64,000 nt of DNA from Harmonia axyridis. Its lineage: Eukaryota; Arthropoda; Insecta; Coleoptera; Coccinellidae. The DNA is taken from the NCBI RefSeq assembly GCF_914767665.1, contig NC_059504.1, forward strand, positions 47,647,720 through 47,711,719, read 5' to 3'. The stretch's first letter is position 1. Every line of letters begins with the position of its first letter. Made by a program: the position numbers and the translations under genes. The notes beneath the pieces are model-generated. The model had not been told where the DNA came from and did no database searches. It worked only from the letters and a program-made list of their open reading frames with translations. Of the stretch, positions 21,287-32,309 are shown one piece after another.

Positions 21287-22840
21287 AAAACTTTGCTCCC
21301 TCCGTTTATCAATAGATGGCTGTAGCAGTAAGTGGTAGTCGAAATAAATAGATCGTAGATGTCATTCAATAAGTTTAAGTATTTTTAAACATAACGCCAT
21401 CGAAATATTAGTCGATTTGTGTCTGCATCATGAATTCTCGATTGAACATGTCAGCTTAGAAGTCGAATCCTCGTCATTTGCGGGAGGTTTTAATTTTCTG
21501 CTTCAATATGAAGAAATCTGCAGCTGAAGCTCATTGAATGCTCTCAAATATCAAATATGTTGAGGCTGCTATTACTGAAAGAAAGTGCTCGATAAGTGTT
21601 GACATGAATATTTGTATTCAACAAGTAATAATCTCACCAGAACGAATTAATTTAATTTGAAACAGTCGTTTTTTTTTAGAATCATCCATCTTGTCGAAAC
21701 GTATTTCAGGTTTGGTGGGATTCTTTTTGTGTCAAACAATTTCAACAAAACTCCTTCTCAGGTTTATTTGATAATAAATGTAATGATTTCTTTGTAATTT
21801 CTTGGTTAGAAATCCGAGAAGGAGTTGTAAATTCAGTTAACATATTCTAATATCGTTGTTCATTTTCTCAAAGCACCTCCCGTGGAATTGGAACAACAGA
21901 AACCTTTTTTGGGATTGAAAAATATCAAGAAGTACTTCCTTGAGATACCGAATTTGGAATAGTACGTATGTTAAACCACTTTAGTTCCTGAATCTGAAGG
22001 AATACCTGGTATTATCACATCAACTTCGTTGAATGGGGATTGGAGTACCATAGCTTCCTGATAAGATCTGGTGTTCAGAAGGATGAAAATAATTTACAGA
22101 AGAGGTTCCATCCTGATAGCAGAGTAACTCATTTAAAACCGATTTAAGTTAAGTTTCTATTTCATTGTTTGTTTAGAGTGAAAAGGATCGATCATTGTAT
22201 ATTTTAATTTTATTAAATTTGTAAAAACCTGGGTAGGAGTTTTGTTGCCAAATAAGCCAAACCCCCCCCTAGAAATTAGTCTTTAGAGTCTCATGGGCAA
22301 TTGTAACGTTACAACCAGCTGTGGAAAAGAGAAGGTTTTCGAAGATGCAGAACTGGATGCATTCCTTGATCAAGACTCGTGTCAAAGGCAACAATAATTG
22401 GCAGGATCATTGAGACTGAAGCTACAAGCCATTTCAAAACGCCTGAAAGTCATGGGAATTATTCAGAAAGAAGGATATTGGGTGCCGTACAAGTTGAAGA
22501 CGTGAGATTTTGAACGGCGTTTGTTTAGTAATGAACAGCTGCTTGTAAGGCAAAGACGGAAGGGATTTTTGCATCGCAGACTAAAAATGGGTTCATTAGG
22601 ATAATCTCAAGCGCTGAAAATTATAGGGATATCCCGGACATGCTTTCACATCGATGCCAAACCGAATATTCCAAGGTCATGCTCAGTATTTGGTAGGACC
22701 AGCTCGGTGTAGTGTATTATGAGTTGTTAAAACCGAATGAAACAAGCACAGGCGATCGTGATTTTACAGCATGGCAATGCTCGACCCCATGTTGCGAAAG
22801 TGTTCAAGACATATTTGGAAACATTTGAGATATTTTTTTG
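21287..22840 (+). mobile_element. DD34D mariner, interrupted and 3' truncated
   Basis: Starts at the TIR AAACTTTGCTCCCTCCG after TA (21285-21286) and is the same family as 13843-15144. The plus strand reads MNSRLNMSA, FNMKKSAAEAH and EAAITERKC up to about 21597. After about 700 bp of foreign sequence it resumes at VEKRRFSKMQNW-like/DAELDAFLDQDSC, then LQAISKRLKVMGIIQKEGYW, QLLVRQRRKGFLHR, ILQHGNARPHVAK and KTYLETFE, where similarity ends. Stops are frequent, and Asp is replaced by Gly in the second catalytic segment (QHGNARPH instead of HDNARPH). Confidence 0.75.
21598..22300. mobile_element. Insertion inside the mariner, with inverted repeats
   Basis: About 700 bp separate the two halves of the mariner at 21287-22840. 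Inside it, 21741-21765 (CAACAAAACTCCT..CAGGTTT) is inverted at 22227-22251 (AAACCTG..AGGAGTTTTGTTG). This suggests a small fold-back or MITE, although the repeats are about 140 bp and 50 bp inside the inferred edges. No coding capacity is recognised. The precise edges and target duplication are unclear. Confidence 0.45.
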
Positions 22841-24084
22841 AATTTCTATTGGTCCTTAATGAAAATAAACGTATCCTTTTTCATTTTACCTCGGAATGTT
22901 TCACTCGTATTGGATTTTAATACTAACTTTTACATATAATATACTATTAGATGGCTGACAGCAAACACGCAATGTTGTCTACAGGTTTCGATATTAGTAA
23001 ATCGGCTATTTTTCATATTTTATTGAAATAACTTTTTTATATGTGTAAAATCAACTTAATTCATGAATTGTATGATGATAATTTGAAATTTCGATTGTTT
23101 ATTACATTTTCCTTCATGGAGAGGTTACCCCACATAAAAGTTGATTTTGTAGGGATACAAATATTCATATTCTCGGATGTAGCTTCGATATATAAAATGA
23201 AAGGTACATATTCATTAATACTAGTCAAAAAACCTTTCCCACTTCAAAAAAGAAGGAAATTAGTAAAGGATCATAGATTTTTGGAGACATCTACAGATAG
23301 AATTAAAGAATATAAGTTTGAAAAACCGATGTTCCGAGGATAACGGTGGAGGGGGTGACCATGGAAACTTTTGATATCCTCGGAACCCTTTCCCTTTCCC
23401 CGGTCCTATATCAAGTAGACAGCGGCTGTGTATCTATTTGTCAAAGCGACTCCGCCGGTCGAAGAGCAATTGCGGTCTCTTTTTATGTTTCCGGTCCACC
23501 GGAACTTCCGCCCGGCTATACCGGTCGATATATCTACGTGCAGTTGCAGATTAACTTCCTCTTTCCGGTGCCGAGATTCATGTTCGGATGCTGGGAACGT
23601 TCAGAAGGACCTCGCGGAAAAAATAAGTTCTGCGAGAGATTTACAAGAAGCTGAAGGCTTGGATAAAACCTTATTTCGAACTCCTTCCAAAAAGAAATAG
23701 AAAACATTCAAAAATTTTCCCTTACGCATCAACAATACTACAATAGGTAATGGTTTAAGCATTGAGTACCACATGTGGACTAAGTGTTCTGCAAATATGA
23801 CAGTTCGAAATTTTGTTTTCCTGATAATTTCAAAACTATTCATTGATAAGAAATGAAATTTTGCCTGTAGATGTAAAATATCATTTTTCTAATGAATTAG
23901 AGGGAATTCAAGAAGTAAATCTGAAAAAACTCAATTTAACTACAAGAAAAAACTTCAGGAGAAAGAAAACCGAAAAAGAGACACTCTGGAGGAATCTTCT
24001 TGTGTTGATACTGCAAAATCTAAGAAATAACTGGATCTTAGCAAGAATAAGTCTAGCAGAAAACGAAAAGAGCAGAGAAAGAGC
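22841..24084. other. Intergenic, GC-rich island at 23340-23660
   Basis: 23041-23343 is open for 100 codons without a known motif and with AT-rich composition, so I do not call it a gene. 23340-23660 is GC-rich with several CCGGT/ACCGG words and two overlapping plus-strand frames of about 100 codons. It may be regulatory. 23700-24080 is purine-rich. Confidence 0.35.
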
Positions 24085-24290
24085 GGAGAAGAGGAAGAAA
24101 CTCCGGATCACCTTGTGACGGAATGCCTCGCCATTACTAGCCAACAGAAAAAATGCTTTGGACAAGAGACTTGTAGAAGTGAGGAAATAACCTCCGTTTG
24201 AGATACTGGAATTATTTAGAACTCTAGAACTAGAGTGCGAGCTGTAGACTAGGATGACTAATGGCGAATAGCTATGAAGCCCCCCTAAAT
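24085..24290 (+). pseudogene. Non-LTR retrotransposon 3' tail remnant (no insertion)
   Basis: The frame reads EETPDHLVTECLAITSQQKK, CFGQETCRSEEITSV, then decays through NSRTRVRAVD. The H-x3-C spacing and the C-terminal FGQ...SEE pattern resemble the end of RNase H-bearing non-LTR polyproteins. It is the paralogue of 2250-3460 and lacks the DD41D insertion found there, so it records the unoccupied site (GACTTGTAGAAGTGAGG at about 24168-24184). Confidence 0.55.
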
Positions 24291-25136
24291 CTATATAAAA
24301 ATCTACACAGATGTTATTTATGATCCGAGAGCACATCAGTATTTGAATTTTCATAGCATTATATTGAGATATGATTACAAAATTACTTAAGTGCCATCTA
24401 AGAATAGAACAGGAAGGAAACATGATCAAAATAATTGAAAGAACCTTTTCTCACTTTATTGCATTCTTCTCACTTGAATCTGTTGATTTTGTTATTGTCT
24501 ATTTTTCAAAATTAACTGTTTTAAGAATTGATTCATCAGAAATTGGTTATCACCACTTCTAAATCTCTTTTCGTCTAATTCACCAACAAGTTGAGAAAAC
24601 AGTTTTCTGAAAAATTGTTGCAGAACTAGATAAAAACTAAGGTTAATCACATAATGGTTATTTTCATCAGAAGAATTTTTATTTTTTTGCACTTACATTG
24701 GTTAGAAATGCATTTCGAGCTGCCTGTATACTAGGGGTAACGAACTCTTGAGGTTCTCATGGATATGTCACAGTTCACGTTTCCGTTCATGGAAATCAAA
24801 GAAGTAATTTAAAAAATACGCTTGTCCGCAAGCCAGAGGTTTTTCTCGTTTTTCTTTGGGCACCTTAATGAACGTGACGATTAACCACAGCCAACTTTAT
24901 CATTAGCGAAGATTAGGAAGACTGTTTCAACGAAATGCATCGTCATCCTATCCTTGATTGAGTTGTCAGAGTTTTTACATGGTTGCGGCATTTGTCTATT
25001 CTCTATGTGTTCTGAAATCAAGAATGAAATTTAGAAGTATTATTCAAAAGAGATATTTTCTCCAATAAGGGACCAAATTTTTTTTTTTAGTAAAAATATT
25101 ACCTGTTGCCTTAATTTCAAATAAGAAACGTATATA
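24291..25136. other. Intergenic sequence
   Basis: No gene is recognised. Confidence 0.4.
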
Positions 25137-28007
25137 CAGGGTGTTTCATCATAAACTGGACAAACATATATATTCGTGTAGAGGACATCGGGAGAATCAT
25201 TTTTGCCTTATACAATATATCCCGTTTTCGATCATAAGCGAGATACAGGGTGTTAAACGTCAATTTTGAGCAAGATTCTTATGGGTGTGGTCAGTTTTGT
25301 ATAACACTCAAAGAAACGGTTTTTGGTCAAATCTCAGTATTTTTGGGTCCTCTATTCAGAAAAGTTGATGAAATCCGAAAAAAGGATTTCAAAATGGCGG
25401 AAAACCTGCAACGTTCCTAATTTTTTTTTCCGGTGGTCAAATTGAATTTTAGTTTCTGAATGAACACAATTTTCTAAGAATTTCTGTGCAAAAATTTTTT
25501 CAAAAATCGAACACAAATTTTTTTTTACATGTCTACAGCGATAAAAAAATTTCACCCGAAATGGATTAAATTTTGTAAAATTGTACTCCTTCAATTATCA
25601 ATCACGAATATGAAAACAGAATTGTAAAATATTGAACGGTTTCGTTACTACAGCCATTCAAATGTTTCGTTCAAACCTCCAAAAAAAATTTAAAATGGCT
25701 TCTTAGAGTCAAAATTATTAAATTATTCCTATTTCCAAAAATTCCGGATGCTAAAATGTATTTATACAAAAAAAATTCGGTGAAACTTAGTTGGGAGTCG
25801 AACCCTCGATTCCAACGTGAGTATTAATGAAGAAATTAAGACAGTTCTAAGGATATTAATATTCGTTGCTAAGCAACGGAAGTTCGTAGCTCATAGAATT
25901 CTACTGGTTTTTGAATCTCACTAAATATAATTTCGCAAGTATCGTGACACGAATTTGTTTGGAAACGAAAATGAAATATTCTCTTTTGGAAAAAAATGAT
26001 ATTGTGCAGGCTTATTATGAAGCGAATTGCTCAGGCAGAAAAGCAAGGGAAATTTACTCCCGCAGATTTCCAAGCAGAAATTTGCCAAACTTCAAACTTT
26101 TTTATGAAACAGTACGCAAATTAAGTGAGGAAGGAAGTTTGCACCGGAAAAAGAAGGAAACAATAAGAACAAACGATGATCGCATTCTTAATTTAGTAGG
26201 AGATAACCCAATGATTTCAACAAGAACTCTTTCGAACCACCCTTCAGTGAATAAAAGTGAAACTACTGTTTGGAGAGTACTCAAAAGGAACAGCTTCCAT
26301 TCGTTCCATTTCCAACTCTGCCAAACTTAAGAAGACGGTGATTTTCATAGAAGAAAAGAATTCTGTCAGTTTATTTTGAGAAGAGTACGTGGAAATAGGG
26401 ATTTTCTCCATCAAATTTTATTTACGGATGAAGCTACTTTTCATAGGGATGGTTCCTTCAACAGAAAAAATAATATTTTATTGCATAGAGAAAATCCGCA
26501 TGCCACGGTATCAAAAAATAGCCAGAAGAGGTTTTCAGTTAATGTTTGGGCGGGAATAAAAAATTCATTATCGGACCATACATTCTTCCTCAAACATTGA
26601 CTGGAAACGGCTATTATCACTTCCTGACGGAGATTCTGCCAGATCTTGAAGATATTCCGCTGAGTCAGATTCAGGGCATTTGGTACCAGCATGATGGTTG
26701 CCCTGCCCACACAACTCGAGATGTAAGAGGGTATCTAGATGAAGAATACCCACGCCGATGGATTATTGGCCGATTAGGACCTATCGCATGGCCTCCTCGT
26801 TCGCCGGATCTCACACCACTTGATTTTTATTTCTGGGGACATCTCAAAAGTCTTGTTTATGATAAGAGAGCTCCATTAAACTCAAAGGAAGAACTTATTC
26901 AACGAAATGAATCAGCTGCCGAGGAGATCCGGCAAAACCCCGAAATGATACGTTCAGCGGTCGATAGTGTTGCGAAAAGGGCGATAATGTGTATTCTTAA
27001 ATATGGAAACATCTTCGAAAACGATTTATAAATCGATTTTTCCACTAATCTGTTTTTTTTTGTGTTTCTAAAATGTAGAATTATTAGTAAAAAATTCAGG
27101 TTTATTCCTTGAATAATTCGTTTAATAATAAGCATGAACCATGACAATTTTTCCAAAAGAGAATATTTCATTTTCGTTTCCAAACAAATTCGTGTCACGA
27201 TACTTGCGAAATTTTATTCAGTGAAATTCAAATAACCAGTAGAATTCTATGAGCTACGAAATTCCGTTGCTTAGCAACGAATATTAATATCCTTAGAACT
27301 GTCTTAATTTCTTCATTAATACTTACGTTGGAATCTAGGGTTCGACTCCCAACTAAGTTTCACCGAATTTTTTTTGTATAAATACATTTTAGCATCCGGA
27401 ATTTTTGGAAATAGCAATAATTTAATAATTTTGACTATAAGAAGCCATTCTAATTTTTTTTTGGAGGTTTGAACGAAACATTTGAATGGCTGTAGTAACG
27501 AAACCGTTTAATATTTTACAATTCTGTTTTCATATTCGTGATTGATAATTGAAGGAGTACAATTTTACAAAATTTCATCCATTTCGGGTGAAATTTTTTT
27601 ATCGCTGTAGACATGTAAAAAAAAATTTGTGTTCGATTTTTGAAAAAATTTTTGCACAGAAATTCTTAGAAAATTGTGTTCATTCAGAAACTAAAATTCA
27701 ATTTGACCACCGGAAAAAAAAATTAGGAACGTTGCAGGTTTTCCGCCATTTTGAAATCCTTTTTTCGGATTTCATCAACTTTTCTGAATAGAGGACCCAA
27801 AAATACTGAGATTTGACCAAAAACCGTTTCTTTGAGTGTTATACAAAACTGACCACACCCATAAGAATCTTGCTCAAAATTGACGTTTAACTCCCTGTAT
27901 CTCGCTTATGCGTCGAAAACGGGATATATTGTATAAGGCAAAAATGATTCTCCCGATGTCCTCTACACGAATATATATGTTTGTCCAGTTTATGATGAAA
28001 CACCCTG
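25137..28007 (+). mobile_element. Long-TIR Tc1/mariner-type transposon, 2.87 kb
   Basis: The element starts CAGGGTGTTTCATCATAAAC and ends with its inverse, between TA dinucleotides (25135-25136 and 28008-28009). The arms are about 858 bp (25137-25994 and 27148-28007) and nearly identical. An 80-codon frame in the left arm (25352-25594, minus) and its mirror in the right arm (27549-27791, plus) differ by one residue. The arms reach past the transposase start codon, so both ends carry the first eight codons (MKYSLLEK) and the presumed promoter. The centre holds the rest of a broken transposase. Confidence 0.9.
25971..27031 (+). pseudogene. DDE transposase of the long-TIR element, two lesions
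   Basis: Starts MKYSLLEKNDIVQAYYEANC. The N-terminal HTH has REIYSRRFPSRNLP, and the second HTH region includes RTLSNHPSVNKSETTVWRVL. FTDEATFHRDG carries the first catalytic Asp, WYQHDGCPAHTT the second and PRSPDLTPLDFYFWG the third. The second and third are 42 residues apart, close to the DD41D group. There are only two breaks: an in-frame TAA at 26328-26330 and a frameshift in an A-run near 26555-26562. The ending is GNIFENDL. About 350 codons is normal length. It was probably active recently. Confidence 0.85.
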
Positions 28008-28009
28008 TA

Positions 28010-28374
28010 TAGTGTTGTCCTTGCTTTCAGTTCTCTGGATGAGTAAATAAATGAAGAGAAAAAAATTAATGAGATATACCAATCTCTTCATCAAGCTTAT
28101 ATTGCTAATAAATTTATGTTTAATTCCTGAGAAAATCGAAAGTTGCGGAATATATCTTCTACTTCGCCTCTGTTCACATTCCCAAGGCATTAAAATAGAT
28201 GTTTCCCATAAATTTTGTCAGTTTAGGAAGATAACAGTTCACTAAAAAATCCACAGTTTAACCAGTACAAATACTGTCTTTTTTTCTTCAACATAGACGA
28301 TATATTCGAGAATAATATATGCACTCTAACATTCCTAACTTTTCAATAACTTTTCTGTAGAAAGATTCGTTTTT
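28010..28374. other. Intergenic sequence
   Basis: No gene is recognised. Confidence 0.4.
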
Positions 28375-28560
28375 GCCTCAATTAGAGTCGAATTTCTATC
28401 CCTTGCGCATACTTTTGAGGCCTGCAAAAAGTCAGTAATCACAGGGGGCCAGATCTGGAGAATAAGCTCGTTGTTCAAGCGGTTTGAAGCGCAACTCATT
28501 CAATTTAACTACGGTTTTCATTTATAGGTGACAAGGAGCATTGTCAATACACAAAAAGGT
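28375..28560 (-). pseudogene. DD34D mariner transposase C-terminal scrap
   Basis: The minus strand reads DNAPCHL, a stop, MKTVVKLNELRFKPLEQ, AYSPDLAPCDY and LFAGLKSMRKG. It is closest to the mariner at 6896-7825 (DNAPCHKSMKTMAKL..YSPDLAPSDFF). The third catalytic Asp is present. It is a fragment only, with no TIRs. Confidence 0.7.
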
Positions 28561-28743
28561 GGTATTCAGGTTTTCACAAAACTCAAGTAAATTGAATAAT
28601 TTTTCAACATTTCACTTTTCTAATCAGCAATCTAGTTCTGCCTCACCTTGTAGTCTTAATAACATATAGATAGCATTTTAATTGTTTGGGAACCGCTAGC
28701 GTTACTTGGATGATATGATTTCTGATAGTCACACAACATAACT

Positions 28744-28785
28744 TTCGATAATAGTAATAGTAGTAATAGTAATAGTTTATTAATC
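28744..28785. repeat. (TAATAG)n/(TAGTAA)n short tandem repeat
   Basis: An imperfect ATAGTAATAGTAGTAATAG tract. It lies at the 3' end of the minus-strand non-LTR remnant and probably is its terminal short-repeat tail. Confidence 0.6.
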
Positions 28786-29755
28786 CTGTAAAACAAACAA
28801 GTGCATAGGACAAGTCAGTGAAAAACATAATTAACCAGTTTCAAATGAGTCACAAAGATAATCATTTACACAATAATAACATTTTTTCAACATCAATGCT
28901 TTAACAACTTTCTTAAATTTATTTACATTAAGAGATTTTATATAATCTGGCACATGGTTATACAATTTTATGTTCCCTCATTTCTTGTATTATAACCATG
29001 AAAACTAGAAAGTTTTTTTATTTTGTTTTCGTTCTCCTTAGTATAGATAAGACATTTGAGAATGAAAATAGAAGGCAATGTGAGAATGTAATTTTCCAAG
29101 AACAAACTCTTGCAAGAAGTACGTGGACCCACCCTGTAGATCATGCGCAAGATTCTCTTCTGTAATATGAAAACTCTACTGGCTCCAGAAGAGCTCCCCC
29201 ACAAAAGAATATTGTAAGACAAGTGGGAATAAACCAGGCTATAATAAATATTGAGCAGTGACCCCAGAGGTACTGAGTCTCTGACCCTACAAATTGCATA
29301 AAATGAACTATTAAGTTGTTTGCACAAAACATCAACGTGCAAACTCCACCCCAAATTTTCGTCAATATGGATGTCCAGAAACTTGATGCAATTTTTTGCT
29401 GTTATGGTATTATCTAGATGACGAATGACCAAGCTACGATCACTTTCTCCGATCGAGAAATGAATAATTACAGTTTTGTCAACATTGACCATCAAATTAT
29501 TGGTACGACACCACATTACAAAGCAATTCAGTAAAAGCTCGCACAACTTATGCAGCTCCAGAAATGTGGGGGCTGAGATGGCTACTGAGGTATCATCAGC
29601 AAATAAAGCCAATTTGATTCCATCCACTGATGACTGTAAGCCCTGATAGGTGCACAAGTTAATTACCATTTCTCTCAAATATACTGGTAGATCATTGACA
29701 AATAGTAAAAAAAGCAATGGCCCCAGAACAGATCCCTGAGGCACACCCATACCTA
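28786..29755 (-). pseudogene. CR1/jockey-type reverse transcriptase, C-terminal half
   Basis: The minus strand begins MGVPQGSVLGPLLFLLFVND. It contains the catalytic LALFADDTSVAI box (YADD equivalent), MVNVDKTVIIHF, the thumb segment LGWSLHVDVLCKQLNSS, VYSHLSYNILLWGSS and ILQKRILRMIY, and ends near HGYNTRNEG (28968). A frameshift there leads into KLYNHVPDYIKSLNVNKFKK and VVKALMLKK before the stop, as usual at the end of this protein. The endonuclease and N-terminal RT are missing, so it is a 5'-truncated insertion. The 3' end has the short tandem tail above. Confidence 0.85.
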
Positions 29756-30638
29756 ATAGAAAGCTTTTCTAATCGAACCAAACTGTTCTCTAACTATTCA
29801 CCCATAAAATAGGTGATACTCCTGTGTCTGACCACGATGTAATTTAAACTGTAGTGTGTTGCGAGGTTGGGGACCGCTGGAGTGTTTAGGAATAAAACGC
29901 AGAAGAACGCAGGGGATATTCGAGAGAGGCGGCCACCTTCGGAAACTGATGCGTCCTAATTACGGCGGATCTCCTCCATTGAAATCGGGAGTTTCCTATG
30001 GCAACAACGTCGGTGAACTGGTTGTCGAAAGGTCCTCACAGGAAGCGGATCTGGGATGGGTTGCCGCCTAATTCCCCGTTTGAATCGACAATCGGATTGG
30101 CGCAATTTCGAATATGCCTCGAGTAATTGAGAGATGATGTTCGGGTATTTAGCGACGAGCAAGCTGTGAATTATTCGATCGTTTTTGGGGACCGGCTTTG
30201 GGGGCGACGCATGGCGTCGTTTCGAGACGGTGGTAACGAACTTGCGACGTTTTGGGTTGCTGGAACTGTGGAGAAGTTCCACGATGATAATGAATTAATA
30301 ATTGAATTAATTGATGTATTTTTCGAGTTGATTTATTGGCACTTCTTCTTTTCTTCCTCTTTCTTTAAGGTCGTGTTTTTCTTTATAGCGGTGTCTCTGT
30401 TGAAGTGGAGACCCAACTATCTTTTCTTTGGTCTTCTCACGTCTCTCTTTCCGATTGGTTTTCGATCTCAGGCTTTTCTTATGAGTCTTTTCCTCTGCCT
30501 CTACTGACATGGTCATTCCATTCTATGTTACTAATGCCATAAATTCTATGGGTAGATTGAGGGAAGCACTATCATCTCATTAAAATGAGTTGAACAATAT
30601 CTGCTCAAGATGAAAATAATCGGAAAGAGTTTCGTTTC
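29756..30638. other. Intergenic with CpG-richer island (29850-30270)
   Basis: The island has overlapping frames on both strands (up to 126 codons) but none with a recognisable motif. GTTTCCTATGGCAAC at 29991-30005 resembles an RFX/X-box. Regulatory function is inferred only. 30310-30500 is a pyrimidine-rich stretch. Confidence 0.35.
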
Positions 30639-31398
30639 AATTATCATAAGTAATTGCACAAGTGCATCAAAATTACCGATAATTTTGCATGACAGCGTGT
30701 TGTCATAAAAACTGCATGAGTTCATTTTCATTTTGGAGAAATAGCCCGACACCGAAGGTGGAGGGCTCTTTTTCCAAAAATGAAAATGTCCGAATGCAGT
30801 TTTTCAAAGAAAACACGCTGGAATGCGAAATTATCCGGTCATTTTGATGCACGAGTGTAATTCGGGGGAATATTTCCCGAATAAACTGTTACATTACTTG
30901 TCAAACTGATGTAGAATGGAATTGCCATAGATTCGAACTGCGTAAGATGCATAGAAACTATGCATCTATGAACAGAACAATTATCGCAGTGCTGTTTCGC
31001 TTCCTACAATGCAATTATCGTAGGTAATTGCACAAGTGCATCAAAATTACCGATAATTTTGCATGACAGCGTGTTGTCATAAAAACTGCATGAGTTCATT
31101 TTCATTTTTGGAGAAAGAGCCCGACACCGAAGGTGGAGGGCTCTTTCTCCAAAAATGAAAATGACCGAATGCAGTTTTTCAAAGAAAACACGCTGGAATG
31201 CGAAATTATCCGGCAATTTTGATGCACGAGTGTAATTCGGGGGAATATTTCCCGAATAAACTGTTACATTACCTGTCAAACTGATTTAGAATGGAATTGC
31301 CATAGATTCGACCTGTGTTAGATGCATAGAAACTAAGCATCTATGAACAGAACAATTATCGCAGTGCAGTTTCGCTTCCTACAATGCAATTATCGCTG
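30639..31398. repeat. Tandem pair of hairpin elements, period about 374 bp
   Basis: Two near-identical units start at TAATTGCACAAGTGCATC (30651 and 31025). Each has a strong central hairpin (TTTGGAGAAAGAGCCC..GGGCTCTTTCTCCAAA in unit 2), an outer imperfect inverted repeat (GTGCATCAAAATTACCG against CGG.CATTTTGATGCAC), and ATTCGGG..CCCGAAT. A piece of the same hairpin lies at about 37212-37275. It is non-coding and MITE-like. Confidence 0.75.
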
Positions 31399-31515
31399 TA
31401 ATTTTCGATAATTGTTCTCCAGATACATAGAATTTTTGACAGGAGGAAAATATTCGCTGTAATTTTCGATAATTGTTCTCCATATACATAGAATTTTCGA
31501 CAGGATGGAAATATT
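31394..31515. repeat. Tandem duplication, period 61 bp
   Basis: CGCTGTAATTTTCGATAATT starts at 31394 and again at 31455, followed each time by GTTCTCCA(G/T)ATACATAGAA and GACAGGA. It directly follows the tandem hairpin pair. Confidence 0.7.
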
Positions 31516-32187
31516 CATGTTAATTGATGAATGAAACAAAGAACATTCTGCATATGCAAAAACCAAATCAAAACACATTTCCAAAAGTATATAAAAGTTG
31601 AAAAAAATTATCGCAAAAATAAGATAAGGCAACATAATACAACAAAAATGGCGAAAACAAGTAAAATAATTCCGCACATCACAATCATTGAAAAAATCAT
31701 TCAGAAAACAATAAAGTGATCGAGTCATTTGATTGAACTTGGAGCAAATGCGTTTTTTTCACATTTTTGATCATTGGTATTCGTTCATATTTGCGTAGGA
31801 TGCAGCTATACTGAAAGCATATACATATTCTTGATTGAAAGCTGAATTAATTCTAAAACTATGAATATTTCGACGTAACGTCCTATCAATAACATAATCA
31901 TGCTGATACCAGCACTCTACATAGCGTACAATTGGCAATGCCTCTAGAAATTGTTCTACATTATTCAATAACACTCAAGTGATGGTTTCACATAACAATT
32001 GTGAACAAAGTTATTTGACAATTCTAGCACCAGCCTTCCACTACTTCTACTGGCTGGAGCCAGTACCTTTTCTGCGCTTAGGCTCTGGAAATTACATTCG
32101 AGCTGATAATGTGAAACTAAAGGTTTTTATTCAAAACTGAGTGAGTATAGAAGATATTTGTATCAACTCAGCGACAAAATAGTTATT
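31516..32187. other. Intergenic sequence
   Basis: No gene is recognised. 31390-31728 is open on the minus strand but consists largely of the tandem repeat and AT-rich sequence. Confidence 0.4.
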
Positions 32188-32309
32188 TATAATACAAGTG
32201 CAGAAGGCATTGATATTCTTCCACAAGTTCAAAATTCAAAAACGAGCCACGAAGTGGCGAGTTTTGGAATGAACGAGTGGTAGAATGAGCCTTCTGTACG
32301 AGTATTATA
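32188..32309. repeat. Hairpin MITE, copy 1
   Basis: TATAATACAAGTGCAGAAGGC at the left is inverted at the right as GCCTTCTGTACGAGTATTATA. Between them is a second palindrome, CGAGCCACGAAGTGGCGAG. Sequence to the right (32310-32600) is also shared with 55930-56400, so the repeated unit is larger than the hairpin. Other copies are at 55096-55929 and, diverged, at 62353-62441. Confidence 0.65.

Noticed and set aside
23908..24429. 173-codon minus-strand frame
   Set aside because: Antisense of a purine-rich stretch and the non-LTR tail; Ser/Leu/Phe-rich peptide is a composition effect.
25790..25815. tRNA B-box-like GGGAGTCGAACCC in both arms of the long-TIR element
   Set aside because: No A box at a suitable distance and no cloverleaf; probably chance.
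30127..30507. 126-codon frame rich in Phe/Leu
   Set aside because: The second half is a pyrimidine-rich low-complexity tract; not convincing as a membrane protein.
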